The translations under genes and the position numbers were made by a program. A DNA stretch of 35,305 nucleotides from positions 1 through 35,305 of the forward strand of contig JAMOQE010000055.1 of the NCBI GenBank assembly GCA_027064165.1, read 5' to 3'. Below, piece after piece: positions 24,834-32,825 of the stretch. This DNA is from Thermodesulfatator sp. (lineage in GTDB: Bacteria; Desulfobacterota; Thermodesulfobacteria; Thermodesulfobacteriales; Thermodesulfobacteriaceae). Position 1 is the first letter of the stretch. Every line of letters starts with the position of its first letter. A model generated the notes under the pieces. The model was not told the DNA's origin. It saw only the letters and a list, made by a program, of their open reading frames with translations, and did not search any database.

Positions 24834-25472
24834 TTAACCTCCCTCTGCAATTAATTCAATCTGTCTTGTAAGTTTTTTGAGAAATTTGGAAATCTCAAGT
24901 CCTCTGTTTTTATTCCACGGAGCCGGGAAAAGAAGGCTCTTTTTAGCAAACTCCTTTCCTTCCTCCACATTTTCTTCTCTGTCATCTATAAAGATGTCAA
25001 TTCTTTTAAAATGCTTAAGTATATCCTTTTTGTACCTCAAAATAGGAAGTGCTTTATCCTCTTCCCTTTCTGAAGGCACTGAAAAAAAGCCCCTTATCCA
25101 CTTTCCAAAGGTTTCAAAGACCCACTTTGCCGAAATACCTGCAAATTCAAGGGGAATTGCGGTAACACAGATATGAAAAAGCCTCTTTCCTTTTACCTCA
25201 AAAGCAAATTCCTCAAACCAGGCAAGAACTTCTGCTCTTGGCAAAATAAAAGGAGTGCTGTAATAGTTTTTTCTAAACTGATCCAGACTTTTCAGATATT
25301 CTTCTCTGCTCATATTGCAAAGTTTATAAGGAGGATTCTGAAAAAGCCCCTGATAGGAAGGAAGTTTTTTATCAGGATAAAACGCTTTTAACCAGGAGAC
25401 CCACGCCTGCATAAAATTATTGAGTACATCGTCAACATCCCAGACAATTACAATCTCTTCCATTGCTATCAC
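24834..25472 (-). CDS. HAD-superfamily phosphatase
   Basis: A 212-residue HAD hydrolase. Motif I is WDVDDVLNNF with catalytic D12 and D14; the Thr of VTAIP is a candidate motif II; IDIFIDDREENV is motif IV. The size and pattern are closest to NT5C-like 5'-nucleotidase/phosphatase members. The start is a GTG whose GTGA overlaps the NeuB-fusion stop (four bases), with an alternative ATG nine bases on. Translational coupling to the NeuB-like gene suggests it removes phosphate from the keto-acid sugar phosphate, as in nonulosonic-acid pathways where NeuB-type products are sometimes phosphorylated. Substrate is inferred. Confidence 0.78.
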   Translation of the reverse strand: MIAMEEIVIVWDVDDVLNNFMQAWVSWLKAFYPDKKLPSYQGLFQNPPYKLCNMSREEYLKSLDQFRKNYYSTPFILPRAEVLAWFEEFAFEVKGKRLFHICVTAIPLEFAGISAKWVFETFGKWIRGFFSVPSEREEDKALPILRYKKDILKHFKRIDIFIDDREENVEEGKEFAKKSLLFPAPWNKNRGLEISKFLKKLTRQIELIAEGG

Positions 25473-26980
25473 TCTTGCCAGTAGGACACTATGGTTTTTC
25501 TCTTTTTATTTTGCATAATGGTTTCGTCTGTGTAAAAAGAGTCTTCCTTATAATGAGTGGTGGAAATTTCTTCAATAATACAACCTGTTTTTGTGGTCAT
25601 CAGATGCCTTACCCCCCTTTCAATGGTAACCACTTCACCAGGTTTGCAGACTCTCTTTTTTCCATCAAGATAAAGCTCAAGTTCGCCATAAATCACAAAA
25701 AATGTTTCCTCCTTCTTAAGATGATACTGTTCTGGATGAGTTTGTCCCGGGAGTAAAATAAGGAGTTTTTTACAATACTCTCTGTTTACAACTGTAATCA
25801 TTACCATCCCATATTCATAAAATTTTTCCAGTCCATAGTGGTGGGAAATTTCAAGCTCTGCACCAGGTGGCACAACAACCCCTGCTTTTTTAATGAAATC
25901 CCTTACTTTTAAGACTATCTCGTATACCTTTTCCTGAGTGTTAACCAAGGAAGTATTTTCTCTGGTAAGTGCCTCTTTTTCTTTGATATTTTTCAGGGCT
26001 GTAATTTTGGCGTACTTTGAAAAGTCATTGGCAACCCACTGCCCCTCACAGGTTGGAATAGCAAAAAACACATCTGAAATACTGATTTCTTCACCACTTT
26101 TTATGTCCCTTTTTGCAAAGGCACCTCTTTTTAGTGCAAAAAGAGTGTTGATTTCCTTTTCTGAAGGCTCATAACGGGTCTCTTTCAGTCTCTCTTCTCC
26201 CATCATTTCAAGGGCTTTTACTCCTGCAGAAAGCCAGGGAACTATTTCCTCAGGTGTGGAAGAATAGGCATTGAGAGGATACTTATCTCTAAGACCGATG
26301 TGTCTTTCAAGAAGCCTTGCCCCTTTTGCAAGGGCAATTACTATGGCTGTGGTATTTTTGGGATCTTCGTGAGTTGAAAAACCAATAGGAATTCCAGGAT
26401 ATCTGTGTTTCAAAAGATCAATCTGATTCAAATAAAGATGGGTATCTTCTGTGGGATATTCTGCTATGCAATGCATGAGAGCAAACTTGCGATTTCTGTG
26501 CATAAGAAAACTTACCACTCTATCTATGTTGGTAAGAGACTCTCCTGCTGTTGAAAGAATCATGGGTTTATCAGAAACTTTTACAATATATTCAAGAAGA
26601 GGCCAGTCTGTAAAACTACAGCTTGCAACTTTTATAAATTCAAATCCATGTTCAAGCACAAGATCAACCGAAGGCTCGTCAAAGGGGGTGCAAATAGGAA
26701 TAAATCCTTCTTCTACAATGGTGTCTTTTATAGCCTTTAACTCATCTGCGCTAAGGCGCGTCTCACTAAACCTTTTCACAAACTTTATGTCCATCCTCTC
26801 TTTAAAATCCGGATGAATGAAAGTGTCTAAGTGGCGATATTGCATTTTTACTGCAAAATCAAAATATTTTCTGAAAGGCTGTACTGCCCTGGCAAATTCC
26901 CTTACAATGCGTTTCCCATATTCCACATCTCCCATGTGATTGTTGGCAAGATCAAATATTATAAGTACTTTTTTAAACAT
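25469..26980 (-). CDS. NeuB-like keto-acid sugar synthase fused to SAF and cupin domains
   Basis: A 503-residue fusion. The N-terminal TIM barrel (about 1-265) matches sialic-acid synthases: DLANNHMGD, VKMQYRH, CTPFDEPS, ILSTAGE, LMHCIAEYPT and LERHIGLRD. A SAF (antifreeze-like) substrate-lid domain (about 285-350) follows. The C-terminus (about 380-475) is a cupin with a metal-type pattern, HPEQYH followed by KKEETFFVIYGELEL. The barrel condenses phosphoenolpyruvate with an aldose to a 3-deoxy keto-acid; the cupin may isomerize or bind the sugar substrate. GGGGGT lies before the ATG. It is coupled to the HAD gene and is a possible partner of the SpsF-like cytidylyltransferase. Which nonulosonic or octulosonic acid it makes is unknown. 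Confidence 0.85.
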   Translation of the reverse strand: MFKKVLIIFDLANNHMGDVEYGKRIVREFARAVQPFRKYFDFAVKMQYRHLDTFIHPDFKERMDIKFVKRFSETRLSADELKAIKDTIVEEGFIPICTPFDEPSVDLVLEHGFEFIKVASCSFTDWPLLEYIVKVSDKPMILSTAGESLTNIDRVVSFLMHRNRKFALMHCIAEYPTEDTHLYLNQIDLLKHRYPGIPIGFSTHEDPKNTTAIVIALAKGARLLERHIGLRDKYPLNAYSSTPEEIVPWLSAGVKALEMMGEERLKETRYEPSEKEINTLFALKRGAFAKRDIKSGEEISISDVFFAIPTCEGQWVANDFSKYAKITALKNIKEKEALTRENTSLVNTQEKVYEIVLKVRDFIKKAGVVVPPGAELEISHHYGLEKFYEYGMVMITVVNREYCKKLLILLPGQTHPEQYHLKKEETFFVIYGELELYLDGKKRVCKPGEVVTIERGVRHLMTTKTGCIIEEISTTHYKEDSFYTDETIMQNKKRKTIVSYWQE

Positions 26981-27010
26981 CGTTTTACCCCCTTTTTCAA
27001 CTTACTTCAC

Positions 27011-28090
27011 TTAATTACCTTTAAGAAATATCTCAAGCCCTTTTTCATAAATACGATTATTTCCCGTTATCCTCAGCTCCAAAGGATCATAAAAAAGTAT
27101 CTCCTTCTCTGCCCACTTCTGCAAAAATTTTCTTTTATCTTCCTTTAAACCTCTAATACTATAGTATCCCTTTTTTACAATTTCTTTTGCTACTTCTCTA
27201 AAAAACTCCACCTCTTCGTCGTTAAATACAGCCAAAAACTCATCTATCTCCGTGTAAGCAAGCCAGGCTTCACGCTCTAAAAACTCCCTAAGAGGATATC
27301 CCTTTTTCACTTTGCTTAACATCTTCAATATTAAAGGTATTGTTCCTCCTAAGTACTCCCACACAAGTTCTATATCCTCACTTTTTATTCCTTCCTTAAA
27401 TAACCACTCTTTTACTGTTTCCTCTGGCAAATGTCCTATTTTCATAAACTCTGAAGTAAGTTTCATCTTTGCATCATTATAAACTCTTTCTATAAACACT
27501 GTATTTGAAGTCAAAATTACAACATGACTTAAGTGTGTCTCCTTTGTTAATCTTATGCAAAAATTTAAAAATTCTTTAAGCAACTCCCTTTCACCATTTC
27601 CATTCTGAATGTAAATGTCTCTTAGCTTTTGTATTTCATCTATTATCAATATCGGCTTTTTTCCTTTCCTCCTTTCCCTCTCCACCTCCTCAAACAATAC
27701 ATCAAACAAATTTCTCTTCTTCTGCATAACCTGCTCTATCTTCCTGCTCTCAAGGCTTATCAATCCCAATGTCAAATTTACATTAGTTTCTACTGTTTCC
27801 TCATACACCTCCTCTGGCACTATCAATGCCTCCAAAAAACTCCTGTAAGAAGTAATAAGCTTGCCCCTCAAATTCAAATACTTAACCCAGTACTTTCCCT
27901 TTATCCACCACTCCTTTTCCGTAAGAAGCCTCCTTTCTATTACATACTCCATCACTGTTGTCTTCCCACTTGACTTCGGTCCATAAACCCACAAAATCCT
28001 CTGCGGCACCTCACTAAACCACTCCACGAAAAACTCTATCTCTTCCTCCCTATCCACAAATGGTGCTGAACGATAAGTCTCTATGTGCAT
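27011..28090 (-). CDS. archaeal-type AAA/STAND ATPase
   Basis: A 359-residue P-loop ATPase of the family common in archaea and thermophilic bacteria (Arch_ATPase-like). It starts MHIETYRSAPFVDREEEIEF, then Walker A GPKSSGKT (about 37-44), Walker B PILIIDEIQKL (about 146-156), and a sensor-like HVVILTSN. The C-terminal part is a helical/winged-helix region (REFLEREAW, FNDEEVEFFREV). A TTG at 28096 is too near GGAG (four bases); the ATG at 28090 has a ten-base spacing. It has no evident role in sugar synthesis and lies between the NeuB fusion and RfbH in the same operon, so it looks like an inserted selfish or regulatory gene. Function unknown beyond ATP binding. Confidence 0.8.
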   Translation of the reverse strand: MHIETYRSAPFVDREEEIEFFVEWFSEVPQRILWVYGPKSSGKTTVMEYVIERRLLTEKEWWIKGKYWVKYLNLRGKLITSYRSFLEALIVPEEVYEETVETNVNLTLGLISLESRKIEQVMQKKRNLFDVLFEEVERERRKGKKPILIIDEIQKLRDIYIQNGNGERELLKEFLNFCIRLTKETHLSHVVILTSNTVFIERVYNDAKMKLTSEFMKIGHLPEETVKEWLFKEGIKSEDIELVWEYLGGTIPLILKMLSKVKKGYPLREFLEREAWLAYTEIDEFLAVFNDEEVEFFREVAKEIVKKGYYSIRGLKEDKRKFLQKWAEKEILFYDPLELRITGNNRIYEKGLEIFLKGN

Positions 28091-28108
28091 TTTCAAAAGA
28101 CTCCTTTT

Positions 28109-29791
28109 TCACTTTTTCTTTACAAAGTTTTTAATGGTTTCAATTACATAGTCAAGCATTTCCTGGGTAAGTCCGGGATATACCCCCAGCCAGAAAGTGT
28201 CTCTCATAACTTTATCAGTATTTTTTAGCTCACCCACCACTCTGTACTGATAACCTCCCTCCACTATAGCAGGCTGTTTTATAATATTTCCTGCAAAAAT
28301 CATTCTCGTTTGAATCCCCTTTTCTTCTAAATAAGAAACAATTTCCCTTCTGGTAAAAGGTGCGTTATCCCTTATAGTAAGCACAAAACCAAAGGGAGAC
28401 GGAATGGCGCTTTCAGGATAGCCGGGAAGAATAAAAAATTCTTCCAGTTCTTTTAGTCCCTCGTAAAGCTTTTGCCAGTTTTTTTGCCTTGACTCCACAA
28501 AATCTGGAAGTTTCTCAAGCTGGGCAAGCCCCACTGCAGCTTGCATATCTGTAATCTTCAAATTATAACCCAGATGAGAGTAAATGTACTTGTGATCATA
28601 GCCCTCTGGTAAGTCCCCGAGTTTCCAGGAAAATCTCTTTCCACAGGTATTATCTTTTCCCGGCTCACACCAGCAATCCCTCCCCCAATCCCTGAAAGAA
28701 AGGAGAATTCTGTAAAGCTTTAGATCGTCTGTATATACCGCTCCTCCTTCTCCCATTGTTATATGATGTGCTGGATAAAAGCTTGAAGTACCGATGTGTC
28801 CAAAGGTACCGGTGAAGCGCTTGCCACCTATCACTTTACCGTTTACAAGTTTGTATTCCCTTTTTAAAGTATATTCCGCTCCCAAGGCATCGCAATTATC
28901 TTCTATTACCCAAAGATTATATTTTTCTGCCACTTCTAAAACCCTATCAAGGTCAAAGGGAATTCCAAGGGTATGAGCTAAAAATATAGCCTTTGTCCTG
29001 GGAGAGACTGCCTCTTCTAAAAAATCAGGATTTATGTTGTAAGTTCCAAGCTCTATATCTACAAACACAGGAACAAGGTTATTCTGAATTATAGGAGCTA
29101 TTGTGGTGGGAAAACCTGCTGCAACAGTAATAACCTCGTCTCCTGGTTTTAAGCGAAGATCTCCCAGTTTGTACGAGGTAAGCGCAGAGATTGCAAGAAG
29201 ATTGGCAGAAGAGCCAGAATTACAGGTAAGCACATGTTTTATTCCAAGATATTCAGAAAATCTCTTACAAAATTCTCTATCAAATCGTCCAGCAGTAAGC
29301 CAAAAATCAAGGGCAGAGTCTACGAGATTTATAATTTCTTTTTCATCATAAACACGACCGGCATAGTTTATGCGGGTTTTTCCGGGAAAAAAACTTTCCT
29401 GATTTTTATGAAAAGTTCTATAATAATTAACAATTTGAAACTTAATCCAAGCCCGTAAAACCTCGTCTATTTTTTCTTTTGTTAGATATGCTACTTTTTC
29501 TCTTAAAAATTGACTCTTATGAGCTAATATTGTTTTATCAACCCTGATAACGCATTTATACTTCAAATTGCCCCATACAAGATCCTCTTTTGATAAAGGA
29601 ACTGCATATTCACTCCAAATATACTTATCAAACTCTGTAGTAATATAGGCAACTATATAATCTTCTTCATTTATATCCGATTCTCCAATAATCAAAGCAG
29701 GCCTTTTTTTTGAATCTTTAACATCAGTAAAAGGGAAATCCAAAAATACAACTTCTCCAATCCTATTTGCTTCAGTTTTATTTAAGCCCAA
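28109..29791 (-). CDS. rfbH: PemK/MazF-type toxin domain fused to CDP-6-deoxy-4-ketohexose 3-dehydrase (RfbH)
   Basis: One 560-residue frame. Residues about 10-118 match PemK/MazF toxins (GEVVFLDFPFTD, KKRPALII, YIVAYITTEFD, late YLTKEKIDEVLRAW). Residues about 122-560 are RfbH, a PLP/PMP [2Fe-2S] enzyme dehydrating C3 of CDP-4-keto-6-deoxyglucose: FFPGKTRINYAGRVYDEKE, SFYPAHHITMGEGG with His342 for the aminotransferase Lys, and cluster cysteines C300, C373, C375, C383 (C-x-C-x7-C). The start is TTG at 29791, with GGGAGGAG a few bases upstream inside the antitoxin gene (14-base overlap). No in-frame ATG, GTG or TTG lies between the domains, so RfbH appears to be made only as this fusion unless an atypical start is used. 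A reductase partner (RfbI/DdhD) is absent here. Confidence 0.9.
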   Translation of the reverse strand: MGLNKTEANRIGEVVFLDFPFTDVKDSKKRPALIIGESDINEEDYIVAYITTEFDKYIWSEYAVPLSKEDLVWGNLKYKCVIRVDKTILAHKSQFLREKVAYLTKEKIDEVLRAWIKFQIVNYYRTFHKNQESFFPGKTRINYAGRVYDEKEIINLVDSALDFWLTAGRFDREFCKRFSEYLGIKHVLTCNSGSSANLLAISALTSYKLGDLRLKPGDEVITVAAGFPTTIAPIIQNNLVPVFVDIELGTYNINPDFLEEAVSPRTKAIFLAHTLGIPFDLDRVLEVAEKYNLWVIEDNCDALGAEYTLKREYKLVNGKVIGGKRFTGTFGHIGTSSFYPAHHITMGEGGAVYTDDLKLYRILLSFRDWGRDCWCEPGKDNTCGKRFSWKLGDLPEGYDHKYIYSHLGYNLKITDMQAAVGLAQLEKLPDFVESRQKNWQKLYEGLKELEEFFILPGYPESAIPSPFGFVLTIRDNAPFTRREIVSYLEEKGIQTRMIFAGNIIKQPAIVEGGYQYRVVGELKNTDKVMRDTFWLGVYPGLTQEMLDYVIETIKNFVKKK

Positions 29792-30008
29792 AACACTCCT
29801 CCCAGTCTATATTTTTATCATCCTCGGTATTAAAAAAGTTATAAACACCTAACAACCTAAAATCATCTTCACTTTCTGATATATTTATTTTTTTTTCTAT
29901 CTCTTCTGGTTCGATTATAACAATAAGTTTAGCTTTTTTTATGTAGGAAGGAATTTTATCGTAAAGTTTTATTTGCTCATTTTCATAAACTCCTTTTATA
30001 GCTATCAT
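29778..30008 (-). CDS. antitoxin-like protein, AF2212-type (copy B)
   Basis: A 76-residue protein beginning MIAIKGVYENEQIKLYDKIP, the pattern of small AF2212/DUF104-type antitoxins (short Y-x-G/N-x2-I...L segment, then a VIIEPEEIEKK turn). Its C-terminal half is acidic (SESEDDF, NTEDDKNID), as often seen where antitoxins block a toxin. GGAGGAG precedes the ATG. Its stop overlaps the toxin-RfbH TTG by 14 bases, and the toxin ribosome site is inside this gene, so the two are translationally coupled as in a standard toxin-antitoxin pair. Function is inferred from family look and position. Confidence 0.72.
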   Translation of the reverse strand: MIAIKGVYENEQIKLYDKIPSYIKKAKLIVIIEPEEIEKKINISESEDDFRLLGVYNFFNTEDDKNIDWEECFGLK

Positions 30009-30041
30009 AACTTCTCCTCCTTCAACTATACTCTCCCTCTT

Positions 30042-30293
30042 TTAATCTTCATCAAAAATTACCTCTGGTGATTCTTCCAAATCTTTCATTAAAGTATACA
30101 TAGCCATTTTTCTTATTTCTTCTTCTGTCCATCCTTTAAATTCGTGGACTTCGCCATTTTCCATAATTACAGCATTTGTAGATATAGATTTGCGAGGTAA
30201 TACAATAATATAAAGTTCTGCTTCCTCTATCCCTTCTAAAGGATGTAAGCTTTCTATCTTCCCTTTTTTATAAATACCCTTTACTGCAAACAT
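30042..30293 (-). CDS. antitoxin-like protein, AF2212-type (copy A)
   Basis: An 83-residue protein starting MFAVKGIYKKGKIESLHPLE, clearly related at the N-terminus to copy B (M-A-KG-Y pattern), followed by ELYIIVLPRK and an acidic C-terminus (ESPEVIFDED). The frame is open to 30347, but GGGAG lies seven bases before the ATG at 30293, just after the rfbG stop. No toxin gene follows it directly; the next gene is copy B 33 bases away. It could be a second antitoxin for the same fusion, or an orphan whose toxin was lost. Family assignment is by pattern, not search. Confidence 0.65.
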   Translation of the reverse strand: MFAVKGIYKKGKIESLHPLEGIEEAELYIIVLPRKSISTNAVIMENGEVHEFKGWTEEEIRKMAMYTLMKDLEESPEVIFDED

Positions 30294-30294
30294 A

Positions 30295-31347
30295 TTATTG
30301 CTCCCATTCTTCTTCATAATCCCGAATTTCCTGCAAACTATACTCAAACATATTAGTTTTGCCCTTATAGAAAAATTTATACCACTTTACTGTTCTTTCC
30401 AGAGCCGTATCTAAATCCCACTTAGGACGCCAGCCAAGTTTCATCATGGCTTTACTTATGTCAAGCCTTAATAAACCTGCCTCGTGAAAACTGGTATCCT
30501 TTTCTACTTCGTAATTACCACTACCCCAGAATTTAATCACCTTTTCCACCACTTCCTGCACCGTGGCCATATCCCTCTCAAAAGGTCCAAAGTTCCAGGC
30601 TTCTGCGTATTTATCAGGTTCTTCCCACATCTTCACTGCAAGAAGAAGATATCCATAAAGTGGCTCAAGCACATGTTGCCAGGGTCTTATAGCATGAGGA
30701 TTGCGAATTTTTATGGGCTCTCCTCTGGAAAGGGCTTTTACACAATCAGGAATGAGTCTGTCAAGTTGCCAGTCTCCTCCTCCCACTACATTTCCTGCCC
30801 GACAGGTGGCAAGAGGCAGCCCAAAGGATCTCCTATAAGAACTAACCAGAATTTCCACACAGGCTTTACTTGAGCTATAAGGATCATATCCTCCCAAAGC
30901 ATCTATTTCTCTATAACCATAAAACCATTCCTTATTCTCATAACACTTATCACTTGTTATAACAATTACAACCCTTGCACTCCCCGTCTTCCTTACTGCC
31001 TCAAGCACATTTAAAGTTCCCATTACATTTGTTTCGTAAGTAAGCTCTGGTTCTTTATAAGAAAGCCTTACAAGGGGCTGAGCAGCAAGGTGAAATACAA
31101 TTTCTGGTTGATGTTCTTTAAAAACACTTAGAAGCTTTTTAGCATCTCTTATATCTCCGATAATATGCGTGATTTTTTTGTCTAACTCAAGGGCTTCAAA
31201 GAAATTTGGCTTTGTAGGAGGCTCTAAGGAGTAGCCTATGACTTCTGCTCCGAGTTTAACAAGCCAGAGGCTAAGCCACCCTCCTTTAAAACCTGTATGC
31301 CCTGTGATTAAAACCTTTTTCTTTGAAAAAAAACTTAAAAACTTCAC
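30295..31347 (-). CDS. rfbG: CDP-glucose 4,6-dehydratase
   Basis: Extended SDR that makes CDP-4-keto-6-deoxyglucose from CDP-glucose, step two of CDP-dideoxyhexose synthesis. The NAD loop is GHTGFKGGW (16-24), the catalytic Thr/Ser region is VITSDKCYENKEW, and the Tyr-Lys pair is in YDPYSSSKACVE; RAGNVVGGGDW and RPWQHVLEP are specific to RfbG. The 350-residue length is normal. The start is a GTG that overlaps the Uma2 TAG stop by one base, with only a weak ribosome site. It would normally be followed directly by rfbH; here two antitoxin genes lie between them. Confidence 0.94.
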   Translation of the reverse strand: MKFLSFFSKKKVLITGHTGFKGGWLSLWLVKLGAEVIGYSLEPPTKPNFFEALELDKKITHIIGDIRDAKKLLSVFKEHQPEIVFHLAAQPLVRLSYKEPELTYETNVMGTLNVLEAVRKTGSARVVIVITSDKCYENKEWFYGYREIDALGGYDPYSSSKACVEILVSSYRRSFGLPLATCRAGNVVGGGDWQLDRLIPDCVKALSRGEPIKIRNPHAIRPWQHVLEPLYGYLLLAVKMWEEPDKYAEAWNFGPFERDMATVQEVVEKVIKFWGSGNYEVEKDTSFHEAGLLRLDISKAMMKLGWRPKWDLDTALERTVKWYKFFYKGKTNMFEYSLQEIRDYEEEWEQ

Positions 31348-31979
31348 TATTTTACTTCGTTAACAAGTTTTTCTAAATTAATTTGCACTCCTTCCAGAAT
31401 TGAAATTTCCTTATTCCAGTCAGTAATAATCCAATCTTTGTCTTTTTCTGCTACTAAAATTTTTTTAGATGTAGTAAATATCCACACAACTTTTTCCACA
31501 CCACTTTCTAACAAATCTTTTATTTTTATATTTACATACTCCTCAAATGAGCCAAACTTTTTAACATCTGCCTTGGTATCAATTTCTATTACAACCTTGG
31601 GAGCTATTGTTGTCATTTTATCTTCAAAAAGTTGAGATTTCACCTTCTCTTTTTCCCAAATCCCTATATCTATATTATACCAGCTACTTTTAGCAAACTT
31701 AAAACCTACTTCCCCATACAGCACAATATATTTCTGCGATTTTAAAAATTTTTTTAAAAAAGTAACAATTAAGTCTATCAAAAAAGCATGTAATAAACTA
31801 CTTCCCATAACAGCCTCCAGGGGCAATTTCCCTTTTAAAACTTCCTCATATCCTTTATAATAGATGGGCTTCCCAAATCTCTTTTCGTAAATAAGCGCCT
31901 TCTGTAATTGTTTTTGTAAAAAACCCCTGTCTTCCTTTTTTTGAGCTTTTTTATATCTTTGACTTAACACCACCGGCAT
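31347..31979 (-). CDS. Uma2-family putative restriction-like nuclease (DUF820)
   Basis: A 210-residue protein with the PD-(D/E)xK-like core of Uma2-family proteins: YNIDIGIWE, PKVVIEIDTKAD with conserved acidic residues, then VWIFTTSKKILV. The family is abundant in cyanobacteria and thermophiles; its function is uncertain and it is often found beside mobile or defence genes. GAGGGAG lies before the ATG. It overlaps rfbG by one base and is the first gene of the minus-strand operon. It is probably not part of sugar synthesis. Nuclease activity is unproven for most members. Confidence 0.75.
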   Translation of the reverse strand: MPVVLSQRYKKAQKKEDRGFLQKQLQKALIYEKRFGKPIYYKGYEEVLKGKLPLEAVMGSSLLHAFLIDLIVTFLKKFLKSQKYIVLYGEVGFKFAKSSWYNIDIGIWEKEKVKSQLFEDKMTTIAPKVVIEIDTKADVKKFGSFEEYVNIKIKDLLESGVEKVVWIFTTSKKILVAEKDKDWIITDWNKEISILEGVQINLEKLVNEVK

Positions 31980-31999
31980 TTATACTTCTCCCTCGCTTA

Positions 32000-32029
32000 C
32001 TAATATTATTTTTATCACTTTAATCACAA
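32000..32029 (-). promoter_or_regulatory. candidate promoter for the Uma2-rfbG operon
   Basis: Minus-strand TTGTGA (32029-32024) and TATTAG (32005-32000) with an 18-base spacer, in the 50-base gap after the SapC gene. Both boxes are partial matches. Confidence 0.3.
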
Positions 32030-32746
32030 TTAAATTAAATCAAAAAGCTTGAAATTTCTTGCACTAAAATACATAGCGTAAAGCACAGATAAGTACCCCT
32101 GGGTGTTTAAATAATACAAAACTTCTGGCTTGATGTTTTTGAGCTTCTCTACATCCGCAATATACACATTCTTTAATCTTGAAGTTCCATACTTACAGGA
32201 AACTTCAAGATTTATAGAAGCAATAATTTTTTTATCTTTTAAATATTCGCAAAATTCAATTGCCTTTTCAAAATCAAGGGCAAGCTGAGTGAGTTTTCCT
32301 TTGATTTCTCTAAAAAATTCAGTGGGCTCGCCAAAGTCATCAAAAATTTCTTTTCCGTCTTCGCACTCTTCATCATCTCTGCAAGCCGTAGACATATCCA
32401 GTATTACAGACCACGACTCTTCTCCCTCTTCCCCTTCCTTTATTACAAAAAAAGGATAAAGTTCACAAGCTTTAGGGACAGCGGGGACTTTCATCCCACC
32501 TTCTTCATTTACATACACATTTTGATTTTTAATCCCCATTATCACAAAAGGAAAAAACCTTTCTCTAAAACTCCCTATCATTACAGGATAATACATAGTT
32601 AAAGGTAAAATCTCAGAAAACCCTATAGGGACAGTTTCTACATTTTTTAAAAATGCAAAATTGGAAGGTAGTTTGACTTTTACTCTCCGGTGCCTCTCTT
32701 CGTCAAGAATTTCAGGCTTTTTGAATGCATAATAAGGAGCAAACAT
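32030..32746 (-). CDS. SapC-family protein (copy 1)
   Basis: A 238-residue SapC-family protein. Family marks are FAFLKNVETVPIGFSEILPL followed by YYPVMIG, then a variable acidic middle and the C-terminal LYYLNTQGYLSVLYAMYFS. It has no signal peptide or membrane helix. SapC takes its name from the Campylobacter fetus surface-layer locus; the biochemical role is not established. It is paralogous to the next gene upstream and both lie beside flagellin, suggesting a role in the cell surface or flagellum. A good promoter (TATAAT) precedes it, so it can be expressed apart from copy 2. CCCCC-rich ggggg lies before its ATG. Confidence 0.78.
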   Translation of the reverse strand: MFAPYYAFKKPEILDEERHRRVKVKLPSNFAFLKNVETVPIGFSEILPLTMYYPVMIGSFRERFFPFVIMGIKNQNVYVNEEGGMKVPAVPKACELYPFFVIKEGEEGEESWSVILDMSTACRDDEECEDGKEIFDDFGEPTEFFREIKGKLTQLALDFEKAIEFCEYLKDKKIIASINLEVSCKYGTSRLKNVYIADVEKLKNIKPEVLYYLNTQGYLSVLYAMYFSARNFKLFDLI

Positions 32747-32790
32747 AAAATCCCCCTTTTTAAGATGATTTTAGCAAAAATTTGTGAAAT

Positions 32791-32819
32791 ATTATACTTC
32801 AAAATTGAAAGAAAGTCTA
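32791..32819 (-). promoter_or_regulatory. promoter for SapC copy 1
   Basis: Minus-strand TAGACT (32819-32814) and perfect TATAAT (32796-32791) with a 17-base spacer, about 45 bases before the SapC copy 1 ATG. Confidence 0.55.
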
Positions 32820-32825
32820 CCAAAA

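Noticed and set aside
32781-32800. TTGTGAAATATT, the left half of a Rex operator, overlapping the SapC copy 1 -10 box
   Set aside because: The right half does not match TCACAA, so only a half site is present; not enough to call a Rex target.
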